From: an uncultured Lutibacter sp.
GTDB taxonomy: Bacteria > Bacteroidota > Bacteroidia > Flavobacteriales > Flavobacteriaceae
NCBI RefSeq assembly: GCF_947495725.1
Contig: NZ_CANLZZ010000004.1
Location: 484,057-548,056, forward strand
DNA length: 64,000 bases
Reading direction: 5' to 3'
Numbering within the stretch: the first letter of the stretch is position 1; each line of letters begins with the position of its first letter. The translations under genes were made by a program, and so were the position numbers. This document shows positions 33,934-42,754 of the stretch, one piece after another. A model generated the notes under the pieces. It was not told the DNA's origin, ran no database searches, and saw only the letters and a list, made by a program, of their open reading frames with translations.

Positions 33934-35328
33934 ATGTTTAAAAAAATTGGGCTTTTTGCCCTTCTATTTTTTAGTCTACTCTCTGCTAATGCACAAGATT
34001 TAACAGCATCAACATTAATTGAAAATCAAGGTTTTTCTTTTAACTCGTTATGGCGAGGAGTTTTAGGAATGATTTCCTTGTTGGTAATAGCCTATTTATT
34101 TAGCAACAACCGAAAAGCAATAAATTGGAAAACTGTTGGAGCTGGTTTAACAGCTCAGTTATTAATTGCAGTTGGCGTATTAAAAGTTCCTTTTGTTCAA
34201 GCTATTTTTGAATTTGTTGGTGGAATATTTACAAATATTTTAGATTATACATCAGCAGGAAGCGTATTTTTATTTGGTGATTTAATGAATATTGAATCCT
34301 ATGGATTTATTTTTGTTTTTCAAATATTACCAACAATAATTTTCTTCTCGGCGCTTACATCATTATTATTTTATTTAGGTGTAATTCAAGTAATAGTTAA
34401 AGGAATGGCTTTACTTTTAACTAAATTATTAAAAATTTCCGGAGCTGAAAGTTTATCTGTTGCAGGTAATATATTTTTAGGACAAACAGAAGCTCCTTTA
34501 ATGATAAAAGCCTACTTGGAACGCATGAATAAATCCGAAATACTACTAGTTATGATTGGTGGTATGGCAACTGTTGCAGGAGGAGTTTTAGCTGCCTACA
34601 TTGGTTTCTTAGGAGGTAATGACGAAGTACTACGTTTACATTTTGCCAAACATTTACTTGCCGCATCAGTTATGGCTGCCCCTGGAGCAATTGTAATTTC
34701 CAAAATGTTATTTCCCCAAACCGAAAAAATTAATACTGATGTAAAAGTATCGCAAGACAAAATTGGATCAAATATATTAGATGCCATTGCAAACGGTACT
34801 ACCGAAGGTTTAAAACTTGCCGCAAATGTTGCCGCAATGTTATTAGTATTTGTAGCTATAATTGCAATGTTAAACGGAATTTTAGGTTGGGTTGGAGACA
34901 TTACAAATCTTAATGCTTGGATGGCATCAAATACGCCGTACCAATCTTTTTCATTAGAATCAATTTTAGGGACAATTTTCGCACCATTAATGTGGCTAAT
35001 TGGTGTTGCAACTGAAGATATTATGTTAATGGGACAACTACTAGGTATTAAACTTGCTGCGAGTGAATTTGTTGGATATATTCAACTCGCTGAACTTAAA
35101 AATGTTGCCAACGTAACACACCTTACTTATAACAAATCTGTAATTATGGCAACCTATATGCTTTGTGGGTTTGCCAATTTTGCTTCCATTGGTATTCAAA
35201 TTGGAGGTATTGGTTCACTAGCTCCAGGACAAAGAAAAACATTATCCGAATTCGGTATCAAAGCTTTAATTGGAGGTTCAATTGCATCGCTTTTATCAGC
35301 AACTATTGCAGGAATGATAATTGGGTAA
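33934..35328 (+). CDS. Concentrative nucleoside transporter (CNT/NupC family)
   Basis: The 464-residue membrane protein has an N-terminal signal-like segment (LLFFSLLSANAQ), then three helices in the Nucleos_tra2_N region, a gate domain around GQTEAPLMIKAYLERM and a C-terminal Nucleos_tra2_C domain (AALMAPLMWLIGV-like FAPLMWLIGVATED, and CGFANFASIGIQIGGIG). CNT proteins import nucleosides with Na+ or H+. Proximity to thyA, folA and the fused deoxynucleoside kinase downstream fits a pyrimidine supply role but is an inference. Confidence 0.92.
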   Translation: MFKKIGLFALLFFSLLSANAQDLTASTLIENQGFSFNSLWRGVLGMISLLVIAYLFSNNRKAINWKTVGAGLTAQLLIAVGVLKVPFVQAIFEFVGGIFTNILDYTSAGSVFLFGDLMNIESYGFIFVFQILPTIIFFSALTSLLFYLGVIQVIVKGMALLLTKLLKISGAESLSVAGNIFLGQTEAPLMIKAYLERMNKSEILLVMIGGMATVAGGVLAAYIGFLGGNDEVLRLHFAKHLLAASVMAAPGAIVISKMLFPQTEKINTDVKVSQDKIGSNILDAIANGTTEGLKLAANVAAMLLVFVAIIAMLNGILGWVGDITNLNAWMASNTPYQSFSLESILGTIFAPLMWLIGVATEDIMLMGQLLGIKLAASEFVGYIQLAELKNVANVTHLTYNKSVIMATYMLCGFANFASIGIQIGGIGSLAPGQRKTLSEFGIKALIGGSIASLLSATIAGMIIG

Positions 35329-35400
35329 ATTTTAAAAGGTTGTTTATTAATAGAAAAGAAGATTATACCAATTAAACACCTAAACAAATAAACGTAAATA

Positions 35401-36225
35401 ATGAAACAATATTTAGATTTAATAAAACACGTTCAAAAAAATGGAACTTTAAAAGAAGATAGAACAGGCACTGGTACCAAAAGTATTTTCGGTTACCAAA
35501 TGCGATTTGACTTAAATGAAGGTTTCCCAATGGTAACTACTAAAAAATTACATTTAAAATCTATTATTTATGAATTATTATGGTTTTTAAAAGGTGATAC
35601 TAACATTGCGTATTTACAACAAAATGGAGTTAAAATATGGGATGCCTGGGCAAACGAAAATGGTGATTTAGGACCTGTTTATGGCCATCAATGGCGCAAT
35701 TGGAACAGCGAAGGAATTGATCAAATTAAAGAAGTAATTAACACTATAAAAACCAATCCGGACAGCAGAAGAATGTTGGTTTCGGCTTGGAATCCAAGTG
35801 TATTACCTGACACCTCTGTTTCATTTTCTAAAAATGTAGCCAATGGTAAAGCAGCCCTTCCTCCTTGTCATGCATTTTTTCAATTTTATGTAACTGATGG
35901 AAAGTTATCTTGTCAGTTATACCAAAGAAGTGCCGATATATTTTTGGGCGTACCATTTAATATTGCTTCTTATGCCCTATTAACAATGATGATGGCGCAA
36001 GTTTGTGATTTACAATATGGAGATTTTGTTCATACTTTTGGAGATGCCCATATCTATACCAATCATACCGAGCAAATTGAGTTACAATTATCACGTGAGC
36101 CAAGAGCATTACCAACAATGAAAATAAATCCAGAAATTAAAAATATTTTAGATTTCAATTTTGAAGATTTCACATTAACAAATTATAATCCTCACCCACA
36201 TATTAAAGGCAAAGTTTCGGTATAA
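35401..36225 (+). CDS. thyA: Thymidylate synthase
   Basis: The 274-residue ThyA converts dUMP to dTMP with methylene-tetrahydrofolate. The catalytic Cys is C156 in [12 protein letters not shown]; dUMP-binding residues lie in [21 protein letters not shown] and the C-terminal [12 protein letters not shown]. The N-terminus [14 protein letters not shown] and [19 protein letters not shown] (cited as [15 protein letters not shown]) are typical. The next genes are a 2TM protein and folA, whose product regenerates the folate used here. Confidence 0.96.
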   Translation: MKQYLDLIKHVQKNGTLKEDRTGTGTKSIFGYQMRFDLNEGFPMVTTKKLHLKSIIYELLWFLKGDTNIAYLQQNGVKIWDAWANENGDLGPVYGHQWRNWNSEGIDQIKEVINTIKTNPDSRRMLVSAWNPSVLPDTSVSFSKNVANGKAALPPCHAFFQFYVTDGKLSCQLYQRSADIFLGVPFNIASYALLTMMMAQVCDLQYGDFVHTFGDAHIYTNHTEQIELQLSREPRALPTMKINPEIKNILDFNFEDFTLTNYNPHPHIKGKVSV

Positions 36226-36334
36226 ATTTTTACGATTTTAAAATTAGAAATTGCTAAATATTTAACAATTTTAAATGATACTACTAAAATTTAATTTTAG
36301 TAACTTTATTATTGCTCAATAAAATTTTATAAAA

Positions 36335-36748
36335 ATGAATAATGAACAGCACGAATTATATGAAAATGCGAGAAAACGTACGAAGCAAAAAAAACGCTTG
36401 TACTATCATTTTGTTTTGTTCCTAGTAGGTTCTGTATTTTTAATTGCATTAAATAAACTATTAAAGGTAGGAGAAACTTACTTCGAAAATTGGTTTGTTT
36501 GGGCTATAGTTTTTTGGTTATTTTTATGGATATTACATTTTGTAAACGTATTTGTAACAAACAAGTTTATGGGTAAAGATTGGGAACGACAACAAACAGA
36601 AAAGCTTGTTTTAAAACAAGAAATTAAAATTGCAAAATTAGAGAAGGAAATCGCACGAGAAGCCAAATTAAAAGCTGAAAGCGAAGAATATGCTGATGAA
36701 TTAAAAAAAAAGGAAAATCAACAACTGAACGACAAGGAAAACAAATGA
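36335..36748 (+). CDS. 2TM domain-containing protein
   Basis: This 137-residue protein has two membrane helices (about 25-43 and 53-72), with the family's conserved KRLYYHFVLFLVGS before the first and a basic segment NKFMGKDWERQQTEKLV after the second. A charged coiled-coil tail follows. 2TM proteins are frequent in Bacteroidota and have no assigned role. It overlaps folA by 4 bp (ATGA), so the two are translationally coupled. Confidence 0.85.
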   Translation: MNNEQHELYENARKRTKQKKRLYYHFVLFLVGSVFLIALNKLLKVGETYFENWFVWAIVFWLFLWILHFVNVFVTNKFMGKDWERQQTEKLVLKQEIKIAKLEKEIAREAKLKAESEEYADELKKKENQQLNDKENK

Positions 36749-37227
36749 TAACAATTATAGCAGCAGTTGCAGAGAATAATGCTTTGGGAAAAAATAATCA
36801 ACTCATATGGCATTTACCTGCAGATTTAAAAAGATTTAAACAAGTTACTTTAAACCATAATGTTATTATGGGAAGAAAAACATTTGAGTCACTTGGAAAA
36901 CCTTTACCAAATAGAACTAATATTGTTATTACAAGAAATAACCAGTATAAGGCCGAAAATTGCATAGTTGTAAACTCGTTAGAAGAAGCTCTAAAAGTTT
37001 CGAAAAATGATGAAAACCCATATATTTTAGGTGGTGCTGAAATTTATTCTCAAGCAATAAAAATTGCTGATAAATTAGATTTAACTTTTGTCCATCACAC
37101 ATTTAATGCTGATGCCTTTTTTCCTGAAATTGATAAATCAATATGGATAGAAAGCTCAAGACAAGATTTTAAGGCCGATGATAAAAATAACTATGATTAT
37201 AGTTTTGTGTCCTTTATTAGAAAATAA
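36745..37227 (+). CDS. folA: Dihydrofolate reductase
   Basis: This 160-residue enzyme reduces dihydrofolate to tetrahydrofolate with NADPH. Key motifs are IIAAVAENNALGKNNQLIWHLPADLKRFK (shown by NALG, LIWHLPADLKRFK with the catalytic Asp), IMGRKTFESLGKPLPNR, IVITRN and ILGGAEIYSQAI. The end YSFVSFIRK is normal for the family. It shares a unit with thyA and the 2TM gene and is followed by a strong terminator. Confidence 0.96.
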   Translation: MITIIAAVAENNALGKNNQLIWHLPADLKRFKQVTLNHNVIMGRKTFESLGKPLPNRTNIVITRNNQYKAENCIVVNSLEEALKVSKNDENPYILGGAEIYSQAIKIADKLDLTFVHHTFNADAFFPEIDKSIWIESSRQDFKADDKNNYDYSFVSFIRK

Positions 37228-37228
37228 A

Positions 37229-37258
37229 AAAAAGACCTCATTAAAATGAGGTCTTTTT
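37229..37258. terminator. Terminator after folA (bidirectional)
   Basis: AAAAAGACCTCATT (37229-37242) pairs with AATGAGGTCTTTTT (37245-37258). It can also serve the convergent gene ending at 37293. Confidence 0.88.
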
Positions 37259-37292
37259 ACCAAACTAAACTTAACAAAATAAAATTATATTT

Positions 37293-37886
37293 TTAGATAG
37301 AAATTGTTTCGTAAAAATTTTTATTTCCAGTTCGTAAAACTAATTTATAATTACCTGGTAAAAGGTTTTTAAAACTTAATCTACGTTTTAAAATATTAGA
37401 TTCTTCTTTCAAAATTTCATTGTATAATAAATCATTGTTTAAATCATAAACAGATATTTCTAAACTCTCATCTGTCTTTGCAAATTGTGAAATAGAAACT
37501 AGTTTATCTTTTGTAACCACAACTGGTTTATAATAAACAACTTCTTTCTCTTTGCTTATTTCAACAGTATGTTTTAAAACTACAAAAGGAATTCTTTTAA
37601 TTTTCGTTAAACTTTCAACTTCTAAAGAATAATGACCATTAGGCAAACTTTCTAAATCAAATTTTCTACTTAGTTTTGAGTCCTGTAATTTTTCACTATG
37701 TAATACAAATCCAGATTCATCTTTAACTGATAGCTCCACAATATTTAAATTTCCTTCCATAGTAAATTGAACAAACTTCGAATTTACAACATCAACCTTA
37801 ATACTTGGATCATTGCTTTTTGCCATTGTTATTGTTGTAACAAAAATTGTTGCAATCAATAAACTTTTTCTAATTAAATTTTTCAT
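37293..37886 (-). CDS. Secreted beta-sandwich protein of unknown function
   Basis: The 197-residue product has a signal peptide (LLIATIFVTTITMA). The mature part reads as two similar beta-sandwich modules of about 80 residues: each ends in a pattern FxLESLPNGHYSLEV or LSFKNLLPGNYKLVL, with the G-x-Y of T9SS sorting or DUF3244-like domains. It is too short to be only a sorting tail. Function is unknown. A -7 box (TACATTTG, minus strand, 37916-37923) lies 30 bp before the start. Confidence 0.7.
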   Translation of the reverse strand: MKNLIRKSLLIATIFVTTITMAKSNDPSIKVDVVNSKFVQFTMEGNLNIVELSVKDESGFVLHSEKLQDSKLSRKFDLESLPNGHYSLEVESLTKIKRIPFVVLKHTVEISKEKEVVYYKPVVVTKDKLVSISQFAKTDESLEISVYDLNNDLLYNEILKEESNILKRRLSFKNLLPGNYKLVLRTGNKNFYETISI

Positions 37887-38239
37887 AATTAATAATTTTT
37901 AAAATTAGTATGCTACAAATGTATGTTCGATTAATTGAATAAATTACTAGCCAATTCTCATATTTATGTGTTTTTTTACCCCTTAATCGTATTAATTTAG
38001 TGTTAAGTTAATTTAACACACTTTAAAGGCAATTTTAATCTACTTTTTACCTCTATTATTTAAAAAATTATTTCTTCACTCATTTTTATAAGCGAGCTAT
38101 TAGTAGCATATTTTGTATGTTATATTCCCTTAAATTTATGTTAAAACACATCTAAAGGTTAATTTAAAATACAAAAAAGGCAATTTTATATATATAAACA
38201 CATAATTAATAGTTAATTTTGTACATAATGTAATTTCTT
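37887..38239. promoter_or_regulatory. Divergent intergenic region upstream of the AraC-type gene, with repeats
   Basis: 353 bp without a gene. It holds TAATTTTG at 38214-38221 (TAnnTTTG, AraC gene) and TACATTTG on the minus strand at 37916-37923 (secreted protein gene). TGTTAAGTTAATTTAACA at 38001-38018 is a near-palindrome. A related block occurs at 38000-38043 and 38139-38172 (shared TTAAxACAC, then CTAAAGG or TTAAAGG). The 11-mer AAGGCAATTTT appears at about 38027 and 38178. These could be binding sites for the adjacent regulator. Confidence 0.5.
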
Positions 38240-39118
38240 ATGAAGAATATTAAACCAACTTTTAAAAAGTTAAACCCCGAATTTGGAAGCTCAATAAGAG
38301 TTAAACATAATTCTCAAAAAGTAGAAGGAGATACACCTTTTTGGCATTTTCATCCAGAGCTAGAATTAATATATGTAAACAAAGCAAAAGGAAAAAGGCA
38401 TATAGGTAGTCATTTATCTTATTTTAATAATAGTCAATTAATATTAATTGGAGCCAATTTACCGCATAGTGGATTTACTGATGGATTTACTACAAACGGA
38501 ACTGAAACAGTTATTCAGTTTAAGGAAGATTTTTTAGGAGAGAATTTTGTAAACCTTCCGGAAATGACTTTGGTGAAGTCACTTTTTGCAAAAGCAAAAA
38601 AGGGTATACTTTTTAATATTGAAGCTAAAAAAGAGATTGGACCTAAAATTGAAGATCTTATCAATTATAATGGAATTGATAGAATAATCCATTTTTTGGA
38701 AATTTTAAAAGATTTAGCACGCACAAAAGATTACTCTTTATTAAATGTTGATGGTTTTGCATTTGAAATTGAACCACAAGACAATAAAAAAATTGACATC
38801 ATATTTAATTTTGTAAGTAACAATTTTAAAAGGTCTATTCCCTTAGATGAAATAGCGGAAAAGGTAAGCATGACAGTTCCTGCATTTTGTAGATATTTTA
38901 AAAAATCGACCAACAAAACATTTACTCAATTTGTAAATGAATTTAGGATTGTTCACGCCACAAAACTTCTTGCAGATAGCCAATCGAGTATTACGGAAAT
39001 ATGTTTTGAAAGCGGGTTTAATAATTTTTCACACTTTAACAAACTTTTTAAAAAATTTACAGGCCAAAGTCCGTTAAAATATAGAAATGAGATGAAGCAA
39101 CTTCTTGTTCAAAAATAA
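38240..39118 (+). CDS. AraC-family transcriptional regulator with N-terminal cupin domain
   Basis: This 292-residue protein has an N-terminal cupin-like sensing domain with the metal-type FWHFHPELELIYVN and NLPHSGF. Its C-terminal AraC-type double helix-turn-helix (about 190-285) contains DEIAEKVSMTVPAFCRYFKK and ITEICFESGFNNFSHFNKLFKK. The cupin pattern suggests it senses a small molecule, possibly a sugar; the ligand and targets are not visible. The repeat-rich upstream region hints at autoregulation. A strong terminator follows. Confidence 0.9.
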   Translation: MKNIKPTFKKLNPEFGSSIRVKHNSQKVEGDTPFWHFHPELELIYVNKAKGKRHIGSHLSYFNNSQLILIGANLPHSGFTDGFTTNGTETVIQFKEDFLGENFVNLPEMTLVKSLFAKAKKGILFNIEAKKEIGPKIEDLINYNGIDRIIHFLEILKDLARTKDYSLLNVDGFAFEIEPQDNKKIDIIFNFVSNNFKRSIPLDEIAEKVSMTVPAFCRYFKKSTNKTFTQFVNEFRIVHATKLLADSQSSITEICFESGFNNFSHFNKLFKKFTGQSPLKYRNEMKQLLVQK

Positions 39119-39141
39119 GTAACATTATAAACAAGTTTATT

Positions 39142-39173
39142 AAAAAAGGGATCCAATTTGGTTCCCTTTTTTT
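39142..39173 (+). terminator. Terminator of the AraC-type gene
   Basis: AAAAAAGGGA..CCAA pairs with TTGG..TCCCTTTTTTT, with a short loop and T-run ending at 39173. Confidence 0.85.
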
Positions 39174-39197
39174 AATTTATATGTATTGTTAAATAAC

Positions 39198-39299
39198 ACA
39201 AAAGAAAATGGGGTCTAATAAAAATTAGACCCCATTAACAAGTTAACCAAATATATAATAGTATTATGACGTACTCTTAACAAATACCCTAAAATATTA
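39198..39299 (-). ncRNA. Candidate small RNA or long sppA 3' UTR ending in a strong hairpin
   Basis: AATGGGGTCTAAT (39207-39219) pairs with ATTAGACCCCATT (39224-39236), loop AAAA. On the minus strand it is followed by TTTTCTTTTG, a terminator. It is about 200 bp beyond the sppA stop. A -7 box TATCTTTG lies on the minus strand at 39312-39305, in a stretch identical to that before sppA (CAAAGATATATTT). A transcript of about 100 nt could start near 39299. No frame of useful size is present. The -33 element is weak. Confidence 0.3.
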
Positions 39300-39439
39300 C
39301 ACTACAAAGATATATTTACATTGAACTTTATACTACATCATAATTCGCTGCTTTATATGTTTTTTTAACATAGTAAAAGTTATTTTACCTCTTAACGTTA
39401 ATTTAACATATTTTTATAGCGAATATTTTATTATTTTTC

Positions 39440-41194
39440 TTATTTAATTTCAAGAATATAAGGCATTCTAGCTTGGATTCCCCTTACTTTAGTTATTTGT
39501 TTTAGATTTTCATAAATTTTAAAATTTTCCTTACCAAACTCCTCAATCATTAATTCTTCTCTAGTCTTTACAAAAGGTAAACTTTGAAATTTATCTTCTA
39601 AATCCACGTTATAATTAGGATAATTACGCACTTTATAGTCTGTTACTTCGGCTAATTCAGCTGCATAAATAATTGCATCGTTTAAATTTCCAAGCTCATC
39701 AACTAGTCCGTTCTCTAAAGCTTCAACTCCAGACCAAACACGACCCTGTGCAACGCTATCAACTTTTGCAACCGGAATATTTCTTCCTTTGGAAACGCGA
39801 TCTAAAAAGGTTGTATATATTTGCTCAACACCTTCTTTAGTTACAGCACGAAATTCATCGGTCATAGGTTCAAATACACTATATGAAGGACTTTTATTGG
39901 TACTTACTTGCTCTGCATTAATTCCAATATTTTCTGCCAATTCACTAATATTTGGAATTACTCCAAAAACACCAATTGATCCAGTTATAGTTGTTGGTTC
40001 TGCAAAAATTTTATTTGCATTACAAGAAATATAATAACCACCTGAAGCAGCAACATTACCCATTGAAACAACTATTGGTAATTCTTTTCGAGTTAATTCT
40101 AATTCTCTCCAAATTAATTCGCTAGCTAAGGCACTTCCTCCTGGCGAATTTACTCTTAGAACTATTGCTTTAACTTTCTTATCTTTTCGTACCTTTTTTA
40201 ATGCATTAATAATTAAATCTTGACCAATAAAATTCTCATCACCTTTACCATAAATAATTTCGCCTTGTGCATAAATAACAGCAATTTTATTAGAAGCGGA
40301 GGATTTTATTCGGCCTTTACCAGTAGAAATATAATCTTTTAGGCTAATTTTATTTAATTTCCCATCAATATTAGTATTTGTTAATACTTTTAATCCATCA
40401 ACATATTCATCTAAATATAATTTTCCATCTACCATATTACTTTCAATTGCCAAATCAGAATTTCGTGTTAGTAGATTATCTGCAATTGTGTTTAACTCTT
40501 CAACAGTTTTGTTTCTGCTTATTCCAATCTCTACAAGCATTTCATTCCAAATAGAGCTTAAAAATGCAACGGTTTGTTCGCGATTATTATCACTCATTTC
40601 ATTATATAAAAATGGCTCGACAGCACTTTTATATTTACCATGCCTAATTACTTCCATTTTAATTCCTGACTTATCTTGCAAATCTTTAAAGTATAATACT
40701 TCAGAAGACAAACCTTTAAAGTCTAAACTTCCAAATGGGTTTACAAAAAGAGAATCGGCCACAGAACATAAATAATAACTTTTTTGAGTATAACCATCGG
40801 CATATGATTGTATAAACTTGCCTGATTCTTTGAAATCAATAAGTTTATTTCTAATAGCTTGTGTTTGAGCTATTCCACTATTTAAATTCATAATATTTAA
40901 ACTAATACCTTCAATATTAGCATCGGTTTTTGCATTCTCAATAGCATTTAAAATTTCATTTAAACCAATCTTATTTTCATTAAAACCAAATATTTGATCA
41001 AAAGGATCATCACTTTTTGGTGCAAAATCTTTTACCTCTTCATTCAATTTTATTTCTAATATCGAATTTGATTTAATGGATATTTTTTCCGTTTCAGAAA
41101 AAACAGAAGCAATTAATATAAATAGTATAAATAATATACCAAGCGCAATTAAAGTACCAAAAATTGATGCTAATAAGTTTCTTAAAAATTTCAT
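39440..41194 (-). CDS. sppA: Signal peptide peptidase SppA, long (67K) type
   Basis: The 584-residue membrane serine peptidase cleaves leftover signal peptides. It has an N-terminal anchor (about 5-27) and two repeated halves. The Ser/Lys dyad is split between them: K189 in HGKYKSAVEPF and S384 in NVAASGGYYIS. The GPLGAF-like segment reads VFGVIPNISELAENIG. A -7 box TATCTTTG lies on the minus strand at 41244-41251. The gene is monocistronic. Confidence 0.93.
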   Translation of the reverse strand: MKFLRNLLASIFGTLIALGILFILFILIASVFSETEKISIKSNSILEIKLNEEVKDFAPKSDDPFDQIFGFNENKIGLNEILNAIENAKTDANIEGISLNIMNLNSGIAQTQAIRNKLIDFKESGKFIQSYADGYTQKSYYLCSVADSLFVNPFGSLDFKGLSSEVLYFKDLQDKSGIKMEVIRHGKYKSAVEPFLYNEMSDNNREQTVAFLSSIWNEMLVEIGISRNKTVEELNTIADNLLTRNSDLAIESNMVDGKLYLDEYVDGLKVLTNTNIDGKLNKISLKDYISTGKGRIKSSASNKIAVIYAQGEIIYGKGDENFIGQDLIINALKKVRKDKKVKAIVLRVNSPGGSALASELIWRELELTRKELPIVVSMGNVAASGGYYISCNANKIFAEPTTITGSIGVFGVIPNISELAENIGINAEQVSTNKSPSYSVFEPMTDEFRAVTKEGVEQIYTTFLDRVSKGRNIPVAKVDSVAQGRVWSGVEALENGLVDELGNLNDAIIYAAELAEVTDYKVRNYPNYNVDLEDKFQSLPFVKTREELMIEEFGKENFKIYENLKQITKVRGIQARMPYILEIK

Positions 41195-41291
41195 AAGAAT
41201 TTGTTTTTTGAATTAAAAACTTAAATGTTTATAAGTTGAAGAGCAAAGATATATTTTTAAATAATACTTTTCTTTTCTTTGTACTGAGTTT

Positions 41292-42416
41292 ATGAAAATA
41301 TTAAGATCAACATACCTATCATTAGGAAGCAATAAAGGTAATTTGCTTCAAAATTTACAAGATGCAATTGACCTAATTGCAGAGCAAATAGGATGCATTT
41401 GTAAAGTGTCATCTATTTATAAAACAGCTTCTTGGGGTTTTGTAAGTGACGATTTCTATAATATTTGTGTTGAGGTTACAACTTCTTTAAATCCCGAAAA
41501 TTTATTAGAAACAATTCATAAAATCGAGAAAAAAATTGGTCGCCAAAAAAAAATAATTTCTGAATATGAAGCAAGGCCGATTGATATTGATATTTTATTA
41601 TTTGAACAGGAAATTATTTTTTCAAAATATTTAAGTGTTCCCCACAAGGAAATGCTAAACAGAAAATTTGTGTTGGTACCTTTAGCTGAAATAGCTCCAA
41701 ATCTTATTCATCCTATTGAAAAACAGCAAATTAAAGTTTGCTTAAAAAAATGTACAGATTCTTCAACTATTGAAAAATTAGATTTTAAAATTAAACGACC
41801 AATTTCAATTTCTGAAAAATACAATTTTATAGCAATTGAAGGAAATATTGGCGCAGGCAAAACTACTTTAACAAAAATGATTGCTGAGGATTTCAATGCA
41901 AAGAAAATTTTAGAACGTTTTGCCGATAATCCTTTTTTACCAAAATTTTATAATGACAACGAACGTTATGCATTTCCTTTAGAAATGAGTTTCTTGGCTG
42001 ATAGATATCAACAACTTTCTGATGATTTGGCCCAATTTGATTTGTTTAAGAACTTTATTGTATCCGATTACTATATATTTAAATCGTTAATTTTTGCTCA
42101 AGTAACTTTACAAAAGGAAGAATATTTTTTGTACAGAAAAATGTTTGACATTATGTATAAAGAAATTACTAAACCCGATTTATACATTTATTTATATCAA
42201 AACACACCTCGTTTAATTGAAAATATAAAATATCGCGGCAGAGACTACGAACAAAATATATCACCTGAATATTTAGATAAAATTCATAAAGGTTATGTTG
42301 GTTTTATTAAAACTGAAGAAAAACTAAACACTTTAATTATTGACGTCTCAGATAAAGACTTTGTAAACAACACTGAAGATTATAACCAAATAATAAAACA
42401 AATTGCAAATGCGTAA
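41292..42416 (+). CDS. folK: Fusion of FolK (HPPK) and a deoxynucleoside kinase
   Basis: The 374-residue protein joins two enzymes. Residues about 1-150 are 2-amino-4-hydroxy-6-hydroxymethyldihydropteridine diphosphokinase, with YLSLGSNKGNLLQNLQDAID and the metal-binding RPIDIDILLF segment followed by VPHKEMLNRKFVLVPLAEIAP (cited by PHKEM and FVLVPL). Residues about 175-374 are a deoxynucleoside kinase with P-loop G184-T191 (GNIGAGKT), ERFADNPFLPKFYN and an arginine-rich lid IKYRGRDYEQ. The fusion is known in Bacteroidota. It couples folate synthesis with deoxynucleotide salvage, matching thyA, folA and the nucleoside transporter nearby. Confidence 0.93.
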   Translation: MKILRSTYLSLGSNKGNLLQNLQDAIDLIAEQIGCICKVSSIYKTASWGFVSDDFYNICVEVTTSLNPENLLETIHKIEKKIGRQKKIISEYEARPIDIDILLFEQEIIFSKYLSVPHKEMLNRKFVLVPLAEIAPNLIHPIEKQQIKVCLKKCTDSSTIEKLDFKIKRPISISEKYNFIAIEGNIGAGKTTLTKMIAEDFNAKKILERFADNPFLPKFYNDNERYAFPLEMSFLADRYQQLSDDLAQFDLFKNFIVSDYYIFKSLIFAQVTLQKEEYFLYRKMFDIMYKEITKPDLYIYLYQNTPRLIENIKYRGRDYEQNISPEYLDKIHKGYVGFIKTEEKLNTLIIDVSDKDFVNNTEDYNQIIKQIANA

Positions 42417-42418
42417 AT

Positions 42419-42754
42419 CTATTTTTTTAGCTCTAGTTTTTCGGCAAAATAGTCGCAAAAATCACGCATAGTAGCACTCATTTTATCATCATTTGTAGCT
42501 CTTTCAAAAGAATTTGCCATTGAAACTAATGTTTGGTGATAAAATTGTTTCATTTCATCAATAGGCATATCTTTTGTCCACAAATCCATTCTTAAGGTAT
42601 CTTTACCTTTCGAATCCCAAACAGAAATCATTAAAGCTTTTGCTTCTTCATTTTTAATTCCTCCTTCTTCTGCGGTCCAATTTAATTCTTCTGGAACTTT
42701 ATTTTCATCTAAACCTACTGTAAATTCAATTTTCGATTTATGGATTACTGCCAT
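42419..42754 (-). CDS. gldC: Gliding motility protein GldC
   Basis: This 111-residue soluble protein matches GldC of Flavobacterium from start to end (MAVIHKSKIEFTVGLDENKVPEELNW in pieces HKSKIEF, GLDEN, PEELNWTAEEG, and MISVWD). GldC is needed for full gliding but its biochemical action is not settled. It overlaps gldB by 1 bp on the same strand, so it is translated from the gldB message. The neighbouring nadE gene is the usual arrangement near gldBC. Confidence 0.92.
   Translation of the reverse strand: MAVIHKSKIEFTVGLDENKVPEELNWTAEEGGIKNEEAKALMISVWDSKGKDTLRMDLWTKDMPIDEMKQFYHQTLVSMANSFERATNDDKMSATMRDFCDYFAEKLELKK

Noticed and set aside
37925..37937. tRNA T-loop (GTTCGATTAA)
   Set aside because: No acceptor or anticodon arms can be built around it. 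I found no tRNA, rRNA or tmRNA anywhere in the window.
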